A DNA stretch of 54,708 nucleotides from Funiculus sociatus GB2-C1 (GCF_039962115.1 NZ_JAMPKJ010000041.1:1-54708), one strand, 5' to 3'. Shown: positions 19,001-27,684, counted from the stretch's first letter. Made by a program: numbers and translations. Notes: generated by a model not told the origin, from the sequence alone.

Positions 19001-19695
19001 TGGTTTTGGTCAAGAAAATTAGCACCGCCGTTGACTTGAGTAAATGCGATCGCTTCTGCCCCCTTCTTTCCCGTGGGAACCAGCTGCCCGACATCAGGGA
19101 GTGTGTTTTGAGGTGTACGCTGTTGGGTTGCAGATTGGGCATTTGTCCCCTGCTTTCCCTGGCGTTTTTTTTGTCTTGGCAACAGCAATACGTCCGCGTT
19201 TTGCACCCGTATGCTTTGCAACTCGGTTGTAATCGGCCCACTGGCGTCTTTTGACTCCAGTTGCGTTGATACCCAACGCCCTTTTTCGTCTTGTTCAATA
19301 TAGACATCTGGCTTGACGAGGGTGATGTCTAGCTTTAAGGTGCGGTTAAAGAGCAACGCTAATGGGTCAAATACTACTTTTACCCCCTCTACCGAAGCGC
19401 GATCCGGGTCTGTAGGTGTCGCTGGTATTGAGGAGGAACCGAACCGCAGACTGTTGGGGGAAAAGCCTTCGACTTGCCCTAGTTGTACGGGTCGGTTCAG
19501 CGTCTGACTGAGATTTTCTTGTACTATCGGTGCTAGCCGCTGATGGACAAAAACCCACGCCCACCAAACGCCGCCGGCAATTCCAACAAGCAAAAAAAGG
19601 CCAAGGGCAATGCCAGTACGGCTTAACAATAGCAGCCATACACGTCGATTGGACGTAGTAGCTGGTTCATTACCCGGATTTGGGGAGTTAGTCAT
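13096..19695 (-). CDS. tamB: TamB-like translocation and assembly protein
   Basis: A 2199-residue envelope protein of the TamB/DUF490 (AsmA-like) superfamily, expected to form a long beta-taco groove between inner and outer membrane and carry lipids or assist outer-membrane assembly. One membrane segment is near the N-terminus (about residues 22-50, LLLSRTGIALGLFLLVGIAG). The middle is beta-rich. The C-terminus has the conserved TamB domain (EIVALLGGSFVDTLGG, GVVEYEKRF at the end). Residues about 582-1152 are eight tandem 72-residue repeats (nucleotides 16240-17952). It is longer than the E. coli protein, mainly because of that array. RBS is not strong; ATG 19695 starts with a short polar tail before the membrane segment. 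Confidence 0.93.
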   Translation of the reverse strand: MTNSPNPGNEPATTSNRRVWLLLLSRTGIALGLFLLVGIAGGVWWAWVFVHQRLAPIVQENLSQTLNRPVQLGQVEGFSPNSLRFGSSSIPATPTDPDRASVEGVKVVFDPLALLFNRTLKLDITLVKPDVYIEQDEKGRWVSTQLESKDASGPITTELQSIRVQNADVLLLPRQKKRQGKQGTNAQSATQQRTPQNTLPDVGQLVPTGKKGAEAIAFTQVNGGANFLDQNQRIRFNASGLPVVPVAPQQQPNTTATPVLGNFKISGEYRPPTGQTNLLVQGQNLSAVDVDRLVKLPLDLQAGLLDGNLEIQLRDEQRPTFKGTAGLKDVTAQVGTVPRPFTNANGILRFNGYQIGLENVTTLYGQVPAVANGIIDTKTDGGYNIAAQTKPVTLTKALDTLKVNSPVPVSGEVRADLQLIGSLEKPILSGTAVTTKPTEQLPLKIDKVNFQGLSGQFQLAGSALSITDIRALPSVGGKLTGNGRIKLGEKGGLVFDVLAQQVPGDAVAQIYGVKPTNIQIGTVTAKSQVFGTPGNLQTVVQFQAPQATYPGSGEVIVTKDTTFFRNTTLNVGGGIVKAKGQLNNGRWQASGIANDVQLARLAEVPPQLQSAQIDGTFNLSGNLGSSATNTIDGTAQGRVNIAGGTVTASNVKVNNGRWQASGQASGVQLAKLFPQLPPQFQGQLNNGSFNLAGNLENVSAQTISGTASGRLNVGGGTVNAANVQLNNGRWQASGQASGVQLAKLFPQLPPQFQGQLNNGSFNLAGNLENVSAETIRGTASGRLNLGAGSVTATNVQLNNGRWQASGQATDVQLARLFPQIPPQFQGRLRNGSFNLSGSLENVSPETISATASGRLNLGGGTVNAANVQLNNGRWQASGEASGVELARVFPQLPSQFQGQLNNGSFNLSGSLANASPETISGTASGRLNLGGGTVNAANVQLNNGRWQASGEASNVQLARLFPQFQGKLNNGSFNLSGSLAASGAESITGKASGSLNLGGGTVNAANVQLNNGRWQASGEASNVQLAEVFPQLPSQFQGRLNNGSFNLSGSLAASGAESITGTASGSLNLGGGTVNAANVQLNNGRWQASGQADGVQLARVFPQLPSQFQGQLNNGSFNLSGSLTAFTPASLTGTASGSLNVGGGTITASNIQLQDGRWQGTIAANDVALEELAEALPASSPIPDVRGRVSGTLNASGSLVSSNPASIQATGQVRVEDLVANELDFDPVLTGQVNLVPGQRSSFELTGNQNDQISLVLSPNYQPLSFLLKRDDVVAQGDRRGDLFVLDVQNVPLALLKDLAPKNVLARLPAAIASQPVGGKLSGDITINLENSSVVGNDIAIAQPVFGTFKGTELTIDSFSYANGSGTLTKANFTQGESEYSLGANFNQTPRGPEFKLALNVEQGKIQDVLPFLQIFDLQDLARGGQPPTYARAAAVKPQPVGLPNATLQNQLRLFSEIEAILAAQQEERNSSGIPELADLTGNFFTAEPIIITASPQEGIEARFNLVGTDWKWGKEEEPSRLYKADQIVAKGSFQDGVLTLLPLRVESDKTLVAFNGIIGGDEQSGLLRVANLPVSPLRRFVNVPVDIEGELNGTAAIAGTITNPQAKGELRLADARLNQTEVETARGSFQYSNARLTFSSTIDTAQAAAGTTLTDNITSPQASVVTPPPSGFQCYRQSSAIASSQSPTATQISGSIPFYNLPFSSVTPDNNCISLDVNVKNEGLSLLNLLSRSAVSWKDGTGQVQLRVDGAVDPTTGKINQRQLVAAGSATVKNATIEAQALSEPLTDVNGTVRFDFNRLNVVDQLRGNFSGGQVVVSGSIPLSDAAQGTNGEQINVNLEKLALNLKGLYNGGVNGNVQISGSALSPQISGQVLLADGRVLLGETRGGGGNGAASAPNGGAATEATQPLNPGFNNLLINLGEGVEISRPPLLAFLAEGDLRLNGTLDDIEPSGTIRLKRGQVNLFTTQFRLASGYEHTAVFVPGQGLDPNLDVRLVASVPEVTRSRIATISNTGITSNEISDVPATNLGALGTVRIQARVTGAASELADNLDPTSNQPSNLELTSNPSRSETEIVALLGGSFVDTLGGDATLGLANLAGSALLTPFQNVVGDALGLSEFRLFPTQVTDDKSRTSTLGLAAEVGVDITPKLSGSVSKVLTNSQAPQFNVRYRVNDEILLRGGTDLSGDHRGVVEYEKRF
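16240..17952 (-). repeat. Eight tandem 216-bp coding repeats within tamB
   Basis: Each unit encodes about 72 residues opening with NNGRWQASG, passing FPQLPxQFQG, NNGSFNLxGxL and TASGxLNxGGGTVNAANVQ. The first unit (17952-17740) is diverged and 71 residues long. Units two to eight are near-identical. The sixth lacks four residues between FPQ and FQG and is 68 long. Together they make 571 codons. Both DNA and protein are very similar, which suggests recent duplication or gene conversion. The repeats would extend the beta-groove by a fixed length per unit. Confidence 0.93.
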
Positions 19696-20224
19696 AGAAG
19701 TCTTGCTTAGTTGGCAAGGATCGCATCTTTAGGGCTGATTGACAGACTTATCGAGATGAATTTTATCGGCTTGTCGTGTGTGAGAGTCAAGTTTTACTCT
19801 TTTTTACACTAGGCACTAACAACCTTGAGTGGTGATATTAATCAGTCTACTGATGTGCCTGCACTTTGGTAGGTGACATTAAAATCTTACACTCAGTGCA
19901 TAATCAAACAGACTTGCTCGCTGCAAATATGTTTCAGCATCAGCCATAACAATTTTGGATTTTGGATTTTGGATTTTGAAGTGATTTTTGGGGAGATTGA
20001 TGAGGGAGTTGAACCATTACTGGTTCTTCCCCCAACCTCCCGTTCTTCCCAAAACATCGCGTGATTTTGGATTGAACGCAATATAGTCACAATCTTCTAA
20101 TTTAGGTAGTTTCAGTTTATTGGTAGCGTGGGCAACGAGCGCCACAAGCGTTAATTCGGTAAATTTTTATGATGTAGTGCAGGCTACCAAAACGTGAAGC
20201 CAGATGCAAGCGATCGCGCCCATC
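19696..20224. other. Intergenic region with heptamer repeat
   Basis: 529 bases separate tamB (minus) from the GT39 gene (minus). No gene is seen. The first 150 bases should include the tamB promoter. From 19953 to 19980 lies a heptamer tandem repeat. A related GATTTTGGATT occurs near 20061. A HIP1 octamer is at about 20211. The stretch 19998-20055 is rich in GGGAG and CTTCCC and can form a weak hairpin. Confidence 0.5.
19953..19980. repeat. Heptanucleotide tandem repeat TTTTGGA
   Basis: TTTTGGA occurs three times back to back (19953-19959, 19960-19966, 19967-19973), followed by TTTTGAA. Short tandemly repeated heptamers are known from filamentous cyanobacteria. It lies between two minus-strand genes and is not translated in a convincing frame. 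Confidence 0.8.
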
Positions 20225-21796
20225 TTACCTGGAAAATTCTTTTAATACATAGTGTTCCACAGTGCCTTTCTCATCTTCATATGTTTTTGAGTAATTTTCT
20301 TTAATATAAGCGCTGATTTTTCCGTCACTTTTGAATCTCTCTGTCCACCTGGCAAACACAATCTGCTCTGGACGATATTTTTGTAATATCGTCAGTAAAT
20401 CGTCGTTGGTCAAATTTCCTGAATTAAATCGTTTTTCTGATATTACCGCAATTTCGGGCGGCACAGGTAACCCTGCATAAAATGCGTATATTGGACGATC
20501 TGTGAATAGCCATTGAGTAGAATCTTTATATTTTAACACCAAATTCATAACTTCAAAATTTTTGGGTGGTTTGCCTTTAGGCTTAGCAGGAATTGCAATC
20601 ATTGACAAAATTAGAATTGCTGTTGCAATTCCTGGTAAAATCAGCTTTTTTATTTTCAGTGACTTGAGATTAGAGTTCCAGCCGGCGGGGAAAAAATCAA
20701 TAATTAAAGCAACTCCATAGGCAGCCAGCCAGGTAATCGGAATTGCCAACAAAGTGTAGTGATGATCCCAAACTGGTTTATGGTTTAAAAGAAGTAAAAT
20801 AGCTGTCCCCAGCCACGCTAAAGGCAAAAATCCTTCTCTTTGTTTATTTATAAAAATTCCCCAAACACCTATCAAAGCTAGAAATAGAGAATCCAAGTCT
20901 TGAATCATTAAGAAGCGCAAATAATCAATATTATTAAAAATTTTAAATCCAGCTTTTGTTTTTTCTCCTAAATGAGCTTGAAATAGCTGCTCATAATTTA
21001 ATGAGTTACACAAGATGCCAATAGTAACGTAAACTCCTAAAAGAGTACCTAGCCAAAGCAAAGGCGAATACCAGAAGTTATATTTGGACAAGACAGGCTT
21101 AACTACCCGACCTTCTTCGCTTATAGGAGATAGAGAGAAATTGAACACCCCTCTCTTGGTCGGTAGGGGGTTGGAAGAAACCTTACCCTCTGGATTATTA
21201 TTTGCATTACAATCTATAATTTTAAAATCGCACAAATAGAGCAGCATCAGAGGGATAAGAAAGACAGTAAAAAGTTTCGTTTGTAAAGATAAAGCAAACA
21301 AGCTTCCTGATAAAATAATAAATATTTTACGAGGGTGGCGTTTATAGAGGGCCAGGAAATAAATAGAAAACATCGCCAGGGACAAAGTGGGAATGCCAAT
21401 CATCACAGCAATACTGAGCCTAACAAATAACCAGGAAGTCAATAATAACAGCGTCGCTACGAGAGCTGGTATCATCCCCAGAGAGTAGCGGATAATTTGA
21501 TAAAATGACCAAACTAATAATGCCGAAAAAAGCAAAATTAGCAAGCGTGCCGCAAAAACTGAATATCCAAATAAACTGAACCAATGTGATAAAGTAACCG
21601 TTAAAAGAGGCGGTTGATCGCTCCAAATTTGCGTATAAAGAGAAAAGCCTTTCGAGTATAAAAGCGCTTTAATTAAGTTTAGTCCCTCATCATAGTCAAA
21701 TTCAAAGGTTTCTCTCACTGGTCTGATGGCGAGAACAAAGCCAATATAAAGAAACATTATGAAGACGTTAATAAAAATTGTTTTAAGCTTGGGCAT
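20225..21796 (-). CDS. GT39-like membrane glycosyltransferase
   Basis: A 523-residue polytopic GT-C fold enzyme resembling ArnT/PMT. The first periplasmic loop has FEFDYDEGLN with the acidic pair typical of the catalytic site, followed by WSDQPPLLT. About ten membrane segments follow and a soluble C-terminal domain has EYxxxRPEQIVFARW-like features. It would use a lipid-phosphate sugar to glycosylate a periplasmic acceptor. Residues about 203-232 (nucleotides 21101-21190), between membrane segments, look like a translated intergenic repeat and not conserved protein. The gene is divergent from the next GT39 gene at 22068, with 271 bases between them. Substrate unknown. Confidence 0.82.
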   Translation of the reverse strand: MPKLKTIFINVFIMFLYIGFVLAIRPVRETFEFDYDEGLNLIKALLYSKGFSLYTQIWSDQPPLLTVTLSHWFSLFGYSVFAARLLILLFSALLVWSFYQIIRYSLGMIPALVATLLLLTSWLFVRLSIAVMIGIPTLSLAMFSIYFLALYKRHPRKIFIILSGSLFALSLQTKLFTVFLIPLMLLYLCDFKIIDCNANNNPEGKVSSNPLPTKRGVFNFSLSPISEEGRVVKPVLSKYNFWYSPLLWLGTLLGVYVTIGILCNSLNYEQLFQAHLGEKTKAGFKIFNNIDYLRFLMIQDLDSLFLALIGVWGIFINKQREGFLPLAWLGTAILLLLNHKPVWDHHYTLLAIPITWLAAYGVALIIDFFPAGWNSNLKSLKIKKLILPGIATAILILSMIAIPAKPKGKPPKNFEVMNLVLKYKDSTQWLFTDRPIYAFYAGLPVPPEIAVISEKRFNSGNLTNDDLLTILQKYRPEQIVFARWTERFKSDGKISAYIKENYSKTYEDEKGTVEHYVLKEFSR

Positions 21797-22067
21797 ACTT
21801 AAAGAAAAGACACACTTGATTGATACTATACTCGCTCAGGCGTTGTTTGGCATCTTGACTGCTTAAATCTGCGGTTGTAAACTTCACTCGTTGAATTTGA
21901 GCCGCAGACAAATTCTAAGAACGGGACATACAGCACGAGTGAGAAGAGCAATCCTCCAGCAATAACCCACCAGAACCCAGAGTTGTGATTCGAGGGTTTT
22001 CAGACTAATGCGGGATGAAGAACGACGTTATTAGCTTGTCACGGATAAAAAAACATCTTATTATTAC

Positions 22068-23585
22068 ATGAATCAAGTTAAAAATTTAAGTGGTATAGGT
22101 GAGATGAGAAAGCTTATAAAGGATTTTCCTTTAATTTATCTAATCTTTGCTACCCTCTGGTTAAGAGTAATCAATTTAGGATATTCAGATTATCAAGGCG
22201 ACGAGATTAAGGCATTGTACCGACCCGAAGCAGGGCAAGGAATATCTGAATTTTTGTTTAGCCAAAGGAAGGGCCCAATACAATTTTTGGTTACGTATAT
22301 TATTAAAATATTTAACCCTAATTATGATAATGAGTTTTTTGTTAGGCTACCTTTTGCTGTAGCAGGAATACTCGCTGTATATTTTTTTTATAAGCTCGTT
22401 GAACTCCATTTTGGACAAAAAATCGCTTTGTACTCGGCGTTCTTTATGGCAACTAACGGTTTGTTTGTTGCTTTTGCCAGGATAGTTCAATACCAATCTT
22501 TGGTAATTTTATTTTCAATTTTAGCTTTATATTTTTTATCTCTGTATATCGAAAATGAGAAGTGGAAAGTTTCCGGTTTATATTTAGGAATAACTTTTTG
22601 GGGATTTTCTATCCTTGCACATTTCGATGGAATTTTTATAGCGCCCTTTGTTTGTTACGTTCTCTATAGCTGGTATACAGATAAAAGTATATTGTCAAAA
22701 GAAGTTAAATTTAAACATTTGAGTTTTAGTTTACTTATATTGGTAGGAATAATAGCTAGTTTTTATGTACCTTTTTTCCTATCGGTATCCGAATCTACTA
22801 AAGAATATTGGGCGAATAGAATAAGCACCAGACCAGAAGATTCAACAAGTACATTCAAGATTTACAATCCAATCTTTGTCATATACCTATATGCCATATT
22901 AGGCGCTTTGTCTCTGTCTAAGATAAAAAAGACATTTTCAGTTATAGTTTGGTTTTTGTTCCCTTTTGTCGCTATGGAAGTATTAGTTAGCCAACCGGGA
23001 ACACATATTTATACATATATATTACCTTTTTGTATTTTAATCGCCTATGGATTGGAGAGATTAGAGTTTTTAGTTAACAGAAAATCTAAAGTTAATTTTA
23101 AATTTTTGTCGATAAAAGTGGTAATGTGTTTGTTACTTTTTTTACTTGCTCATGTAATGTTTGTAGATCACAGTAAAGAGTATGCTTGGGAAGATAAAAA
23201 CTTCTTGATGATAGAACTTCCGAAAAAGCATAAACAAAGTGCATTTGCCTTTCCCTATTATAGGCATTGGGAAGAAATTGGGACATATATGAAAACAGTA
23301 AATGAGCGGGGATATTACTTAACGAATGAGAAGAAAAGTATTGTTAGATATTATGTACCTACAGAATTTAAAAATGTAGAATTAGAAGCTGAAGTTAATA
23401 ACTTGTCGGGATATACTTATCTAATACACATCAAAAATCCCCAAACTAGGAATGAAAAAATACTAGGAAAAAAGCCGAGTTATTGGGAGCAATATGAACC
23501 AGTAAAAACTTTCTCAAATAATGGAAGGATAGTAGCAAAAATTTATCGTTTATCAAGAAATGAGCTGGAAAAGATGAGACAGTAG
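22068..23585 (+). CDS. GT39-like membrane glycosyltransferase, AT-rich
   Basis: A 505-residue polytopic protein with the GT-C architecture. LGYSDYQGDEIKALYR in the first loop carries the expected acidic pair. Multiple hydrophobic segments follow (for example LAVYFFYKLVELHF, LVILFSILALYFLSLYI). The C-terminal portion is soluble and lysine rich. The gene is clearly richer in A and T than tamB or clpC, as surface-polysaccharide genes often are, which suggests horizontal exchange. An ATG at 22104 (MRKLIKDF) is an alternative start; neither has an obvious strong ribosome site. Donor and acceptor are unknown. Confidence 0.78.
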   Translation: MNQVKNLSGIGEMRKLIKDFPLIYLIFATLWLRVINLGYSDYQGDEIKALYRPEAGQGISEFLFSQRKGPIQFLVTYIIKIFNPNYDNEFFVRLPFAVAGILAVYFFYKLVELHFGQKIALYSAFFMATNGLFVAFARIVQYQSLVILFSILALYFLSLYIENEKWKVSGLYLGITFWGFSILAHFDGIFIAPFVCYVLYSWYTDKSILSKEVKFKHLSFSLLILVGIIASFYVPFFLSVSESTKEYWANRISTRPEDSTSTFKIYNPIFVIYLYAILGALSLSKIKKTFSVIVWFLFPFVAMEVLVSQPGTHIYTYILPFCILIAYGLERLEFLVNRKSKVNFKFLSIKVVMCLLLFLLAHVMFVDHSKEYAWEDKNFLMIELPKKHKQSAFAFPYYRHWEEIGTYMKTVNERGYYLTNEKKSIVRYYVPTEFKNVELEAEVNNLSGYTYLIHIKNPQTRNEKILGKKPSYWEQYEPVKTFSNNGRIVAKIYRLSRNELEKMRQ

Positions 23586-23861
23586 GGTGGTGAGGAAACT
23601 TAGTTTAGCAAAACAGAGAAGTTCGTAGAAACCAAACAATTCATCCAGTTTACTGCTTCGCTGGGTTGAGTACCGAACGGCGAACCTACATATTAGGGGT
23701 AGGTGGCGGGTGTGAGGATTATCTGTAGGAATGCAACATCGTATAACAATATGACTGCTGACGTGTAGCATATTGGGCTTTCATAGTGCAAAATTAGGCA
23801 AGAACCAGAAATTTACCTGGTGGTCGGGTCAAAAAAGCATACTGATAGGGCAGGGGTCTAG

Positions 23862-26246
23862 ATGGAAGCGGGTCAATATTCTCAACCGTCATCGTCTAAC
23901 GGGAATGGCAAGCAACGTAAAGACACCGATTTATCGCGTTTGTCGCTAAACGAGGAAACTCAGTTTCCGCAAGGCGATCGCGAGGAATTGAATGTGCGTC
24001 AACTGTTGATGGTGGTGCGTCGCCGCGCCTTGGTGATTTTGGGGGTGGCGATCGCAGTGACATCCGGTGTCGGGGCGTGGACATACAGCCAGACACCCAA
24101 GTATGAAGGCAGCTTCCAGCTACTGGTAGAACCAGTTACAGCTGAAAATAAGCTAAGTAAATTAACTCAAGTGCCTGGTGTCGCTCAAGATCTACAAGAG
24201 TCTAGTTTAGATTACGAAACCCAAATTAAAGTTTTACTTAGTTCGGAACGAATGGCGGGGATTGTCGAATTTCTAAAAAAACGCTATCCCGACGTCAGCT
24301 ATGAGTCGCTGGTTGTGGAAAACCGACTCAATATTATCCAGCTGGAAAAAACGAAAATTTTAGAAGTCCGTTACCGCGATACCGATCCGGACAAAATTAA
24401 GTATGTCTTATTTGAACTAGCGAAAGTTTATCTCAGGTACTCGCTGCAAGAGAGACAAAGCAACCTCAACCAGGGAATTAAGTTTGTAGAAGGTCAATTG
24501 CCTGCTTTGCGGGAAAGAGTGGACAAACTCCAGGGACAACTGCAAACATTTCGCCAACGTTACAATATCCTCGATCCGGAAGAACAAGCAAAACAACTGG
24601 CTCAGCAAGTAACTGAGATAGAGGAACAGAAATTAGATACTCGTGTAAAACAAAATGAAGCAAGTTCGCTGTATGCAGCGCTACAAAAACAGTTAGGCAT
24701 ACCACCACAACAAGCGATCGCAACTGCTGCACTCTCAGAAGCACCGCGCTACCAAGACTTACTCAAAAAGTTACAGGAAGTAGAAACCAAACTCGCCACC
24801 GAATCAGCGCGGTTTTTGCCAGAAAGCCCCAATATTCAGGCACTACAAAACCAACGGCAAAATTTGCTGCCTTTATTGCAAAAAGAGGCGGCGGCGGTGC
24901 TGGGAACTACCGCTGTTACTAATGAACCTTCCCTTGCTTCTCCAAATTCAATTCGCCTAGAACTAACTCAGCAATATGTTGATGCGGCTAACCAAATGCA
25001 GGTTTTGCAGGTGCGCTATCAAGCGATCGCACGAGCCGAAAATATCTTAAATCAACAAGTAAGATTATTGCCTGTAATTGCCCGTCAATACACGGATTTA
25101 CAGCGAGAACTCAACGTAGCCACCGAGAGTTTAAACCGATTTCTCGGTGTCAAAGAAACCCTCCAGATTGAAGCAGCGCAAAAATCTCTACCTTGGCAGC
25201 TGATCTCCAAACCCCAGAAGCCAGAACAACCAATCTTTCCCAAGCCGAAGCGGAATATAATTCTGGGAGCGATCGCTGGTTTAATGTTAGGGCTAGCAGC
25301 CGCCATCCTCGCAGAACGACTAGACAACGTATTCCACTCCCCTGAAGAACTCAAAGACAGCACCCGCTTGCCACTTCTCGGACTTATTCCACATCAAAAA
25401 GAACTTAAGCTATTCAAGCCAATAGTCGAGTTAGTCAACTTAACGCAAGGTGAAAGTAGTCACACCAAAGCGCAGAACCAAGCCAGGGAAACCACCGCAA
25501 GAGAGCGAGCCAACAACCGCAAAGCTAGCTGGTACAACGCTTCACCCTTCTTAGAAGCCTTCCGCTCCCTGCATACGAATGTTCGCTTTCTCGGTTCTGA
25601 TACCCCCATTCACTCCCTAGTAGTTAGCTCAGCCTCCCCCGCAGACGGGAAATCTACCGTTTCCGTCCACCTAGCGCAAGCCGCCGCCGCAATGGGTCAG
25701 CGAGTCCTGCTAGTGGATGCAGATTTGCGCCGTCCCCAAGTTCATCACGTTCTGGGTTTAGAAAATAACCAGGGACTCAGCAATGTCATAGCGACTGGTT
25801 TAACCCCCAGAGAAGCCATTCAGCGATTACCTTCTTGGGATAACCTGTACGTACTCACAGCAGGACAAATCCCGCCAGATCCCACCAGGCTGCTTTCCTC
25901 TAAGCGAATGCAGTATTTAATGGAGCAGTTAAACGCCGTTTTTGACCTGGTTATCTATGACACGCCGCCTATTCTGGGTTTAGCAGATGGCAGACTTTTG
26001 GCTGTACATACCAATGGCGTGATCATGGTTGCCAGACTGGGTAAAACAGACCGTTCCGTGCTACTGCAAGCCATAGATGCGTTGAAAATTTCCAGCGCCC
26101 CTGTGTTGGGTATGGTAGCTAATGGTGTCAGGAGAGGAACCAGCGGTTCTTACTATTACTACACCCGCTACTACACTTCTGAAAATTCGGACGTAGAAAA
26201 TGCCAAAAAACTCTTGCAGAAACGATTTAACGTCCGCAGTAATTAA
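23862..26246 (+). CDS. Wzz/BY-kinase fusion, polysaccharide tyrosine autokinase
   Basis: A 794-residue bacterial tyrosine kinase of the Wzc/GumC type. Residues about 40-150 form the Wzz chain-length domain with a first membrane segment (LVILGVAIAVTSGVGAW). A long periplasmic coiled-coil region follows (about 195-450), then a second segment (IILGAIAGLMLGLAAAIL) and the cytoplasmic kinase. The kinase has Walker A SPADGKST (about 592), Walker A' VLLVDADLR, Walker B LVIYDTPP (about 698) and a C-terminal tyrosine cluster GSYYYYTRYYTSE (about 763-775). It sets chain length and couples polymerisation to export. AGGGGTCTAG precedes the ATG. A close paralogue on the other strand lies at 49326-51620. 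Confidence 0.94.
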   Translation: MEAGQYSQPSSSNGNGKQRKDTDLSRLSLNEETQFPQGDREELNVRQLLMVVRRRALVILGVAIAVTSGVGAWTYSQTPKYEGSFQLLVEPVTAENKLSKLTQVPGVAQDLQESSLDYETQIKVLLSSERMAGIVEFLKKRYPDVSYESLVVENRLNIIQLEKTKILEVRYRDTDPDKIKYVLFELAKVYLRYSLQERQSNLNQGIKFVEGQLPALRERVDKLQGQLQTFRQRYNILDPEEQAKQLAQQVTEIEEQKLDTRVKQNEASSLYAALQKQLGIPPQQAIATAALSEAPRYQDLLKKLQEVETKLATESARFLPESPNIQALQNQRQNLLPLLQKEAAAVLGTTAVTNEPSLASPNSIRLELTQQYVDAANQMQVLQVRYQAIARAENILNQQVRLLPVIARQYTDLQRELNVATESLNRFLGVKETLQIEAAQKSLPWQLISKPQKPEQPIFPKPKRNIILGAIAGLMLGLAAAILAERLDNVFHSPEELKDSTRLPLLGLIPHQKELKLFKPIVELVNLTQGESSHTKAQNQARETTARERANNRKASWYNASPFLEAFRSLHTNVRFLGSDTPIHSLVVSSASPADGKSTVSVHLAQAAAAMGQRVLLVDADLRRPQVHHVLGLENNQGLSNVIATGLTPREAIQRLPSWDNLYVLTAGQIPPDPTRLLSSKRMQYLMEQLNAVFDLVIYDTPPILGLADGRLLAVHTNGVIMVARLGKTDRSVLLQAIDALKISSAPVLGMVANGVRRGTSGSYYYYTRYYTSENSDVENAKKLLQKRFNVRSN

Positions 26247-26253
26247 TCATTAG

Positions 26254-26284
26254 TTATTAGGGTGGGAAATGCCCACCCTAATAA
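26254..26284 (+). terminator. Hairpin after the BY-kinase gene
   Basis: TTATTAGGGTGGG (26254-26266) pairs perfectly with CCCACCCTAATAA (26272-26284) over the loop AAATG. It begins eight bases after the kinase stop codon. No run of T follows, so it may stop transcription weakly or protect the 3' end of the message, perhaps with symmetric effect on the opposite strand. Confidence 0.6.
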
Positions 26285-26632
26285 TTGGTGTGGCACTCAA
26301 GTTTGTTTGCTAGTTGCCCAGCATTGTAGGTGCGTGACTCTATCAGTCTGTCAGCCTCGCGCCTCTGGTATTGAACTACCTTCATGCTTGTACATGAGTC
26401 AACTCATGGGTAAGAAGTCCGCCTGATTTGTTGTTAACCTATAGGTATAGAAATTCCTTTATTAATCGTCAAAATTTCTTCTTCCGAGACGTTCTATAGA
26501 ATGCCTCTACTCACCATTATCTATTTAAAACTGCTATATATCACTTAATTTTACGAGGCGTAAAATGTGAGTTATTACGAACATTTTGCACCATTTTCAA
26601 TAAACAGGAAGCAGCAATCTATCCACCTTTCG

Positions 26633-26662
26633 CTCCCAGACTACGAGGCTGGGAACGAGAAA
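26633..26662 (-). repeat. Dispersed hairpin element 3' of the epimerase gene
   Basis: CTCCCAG (26633-26639 region) and CTGGG (26649-26653) form a short stem. On the minus strand TTTCTCGTTCCC (26662-26651) starts 11 bases after the epimerase stop codon. It is the same sense-oriented element found after tamB and the second kinase gene. Confidence 0.7.
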
Positions 26663-26673
26663 ACGAATCATGA

Positions 26674-27684
26674 CTAAGCACCGTAAAAAGAACGATACCA
26701 CTCAACAAAACGGGGAATTCCCACCTCAATAGAAGTTGAGGGTTTAAAGCCAACATCTTTTTGCAAATCATCAATATTGGCATAAGTTTCTGGAACATCA
26801 CCCGGTTCCATTGGCAACAAATTTTTTACAGCTTTAGTACCAAGACAATCTTCCAAAACCTCAATGAAATATCCTAATACAACAGGCTTATTGTTGCCAA
26901 TATTGTAAATTTTGTAGGGGGCGGCACTTATTCCCGGATCTGAATCGTATCCCGACCAGTCAGGATTTGGTGAGGGAATATTATCAGATACCCGCAAAAC
27001 TCCTTCCGTAATATCATCAATATAGGTGAAATCGCGCCGCATTTTCCCATAATTGAAAACATCAATCGCGCGACCTTCTAAAATGGCTTTAGTAAACAAA
27101 AACAGCGCCATATCTGGACGACCCCAAGGCCCATAGACCGTAAAGAAGCGCAGTCCAGTGGTAGGTAAACTATACAAATGACTGTAGGTGTGAGCCATCA
27201 ATTCATTTGCCTTTTTAGTTGCTGCATATAAACTCACTGGATGGTCTACATTGTCATGCACCGAAAAAGGCATTTTCTTATTAGAGCCATACACAGAGCT
27301 AGAAGAGGCATATACTAAATGTTTGACTCCCGAATACCGACAACCTTCTAAGATATTCATAAACCCCACCAGATTACAATCAACATAGGCATGGGGATTT
27401 GTGAGCGAGTAACGTACACCCGCCTGAGCTGCCATGTGCAACACTCGATCTGGTTTAATATCGGCAAATAATTGCGCCATACCCTGACGATTAGCTAAAT
27501 CCAGTTGGTAAAACAGAAAATTATTTTTGTCCGTAAATTGAGCCAAGCGAGCCTGCTTTAAAGTGACATCATAATAATCATTGAGATTGTCGAGACCAAT
27601 GACTTCTTCTCCTTGATCTAGCAACTGTTTGCACAAAAAAAAGCCAATAAAACCAGCGGCACCAGTAACAAGAATTTTGCTCAT
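26674..27684 (-). CDS. UDP-glucuronate 4-epimerase-like NAD-dependent epimerase
   Basis: A 336-residue extended short-chain dehydrogenase. GAAGFIG (8-14) binds [27 protein letters not shown], and ASSSSVYG follow, with catalytic Y153 and K157 in SLYAATKK. The sequence matches the capsular polysaccharide type UDP-glucuronate 4-epimerases, giving UDP-galacturonate as a sugar precursor for the nearby polysaccharide pathway. ATG 27684 has no strong ribosome site (GACAAAATATG). The gene is alone on its strand, between a kinase gene and a GT39 gene. Substrate assignment rests on overall similarity, not on a diagnostic residue. Confidence 0.88.
   Translation of the reverse strand: MSKILVTGAAGFIGFFLCKQLLDQGEEVIGLDNLNDYYDVTLKQARLAQFTDKNNFLFYQLDLANRQGMAQLFADIKPDRVLHMAAQAGVRYSLTNPHAYVDCNLVGFMNILEGCRYSGVKHLVYASSSSVYGSNKKMPFSVHDNVDHPVSLYAATKKANELMAHTYSHLYSLPTTGLRFFTVYGPWGRPDMALFLFTKAILEGRAIDVFNYGKMRRDFTYIDDITEGVLRVSDNIPSPNPDWSGYDSDPGISAAPYKIYNIGNNKPVVLGYFIEVLEDCLGTKAVKNLLPMEPGDVPETYANIDDLQKDVGFKPSTSIEVGIPRFVEWYRSFYGA

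Larger units (their letters stand above)
26247..26673. other. Intergenic region between kinase and epimerase genes
   Basis: 427 bases between convergent genes. It contains the hairpin at 26254-26284 after the kinase gene and the repeat at 26633-26662 after the epimerase gene. A 35-codon minus-strand frame at 26278-26385 is too weak to call. Inverted CATG-containing motifs occur around 26383-26410 but do not form a recognised element. Confidence 0.5.

Noticed and set aside
23553-23771. Minus-strand 72-residue frame after the second GT39 gene
   Set aside because: It has no recognised motif and its start has no ribosome site; the region reads as non-coding.
26278-26385. 35-codon minus-strand frame (MKVVQYQRREADRLIESRTY...)
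   Set aside because: Its stop lies in a hairpin, no ribosome site is visible and the frame is closed upstream; it may be a gene remnant but cannot be supported.
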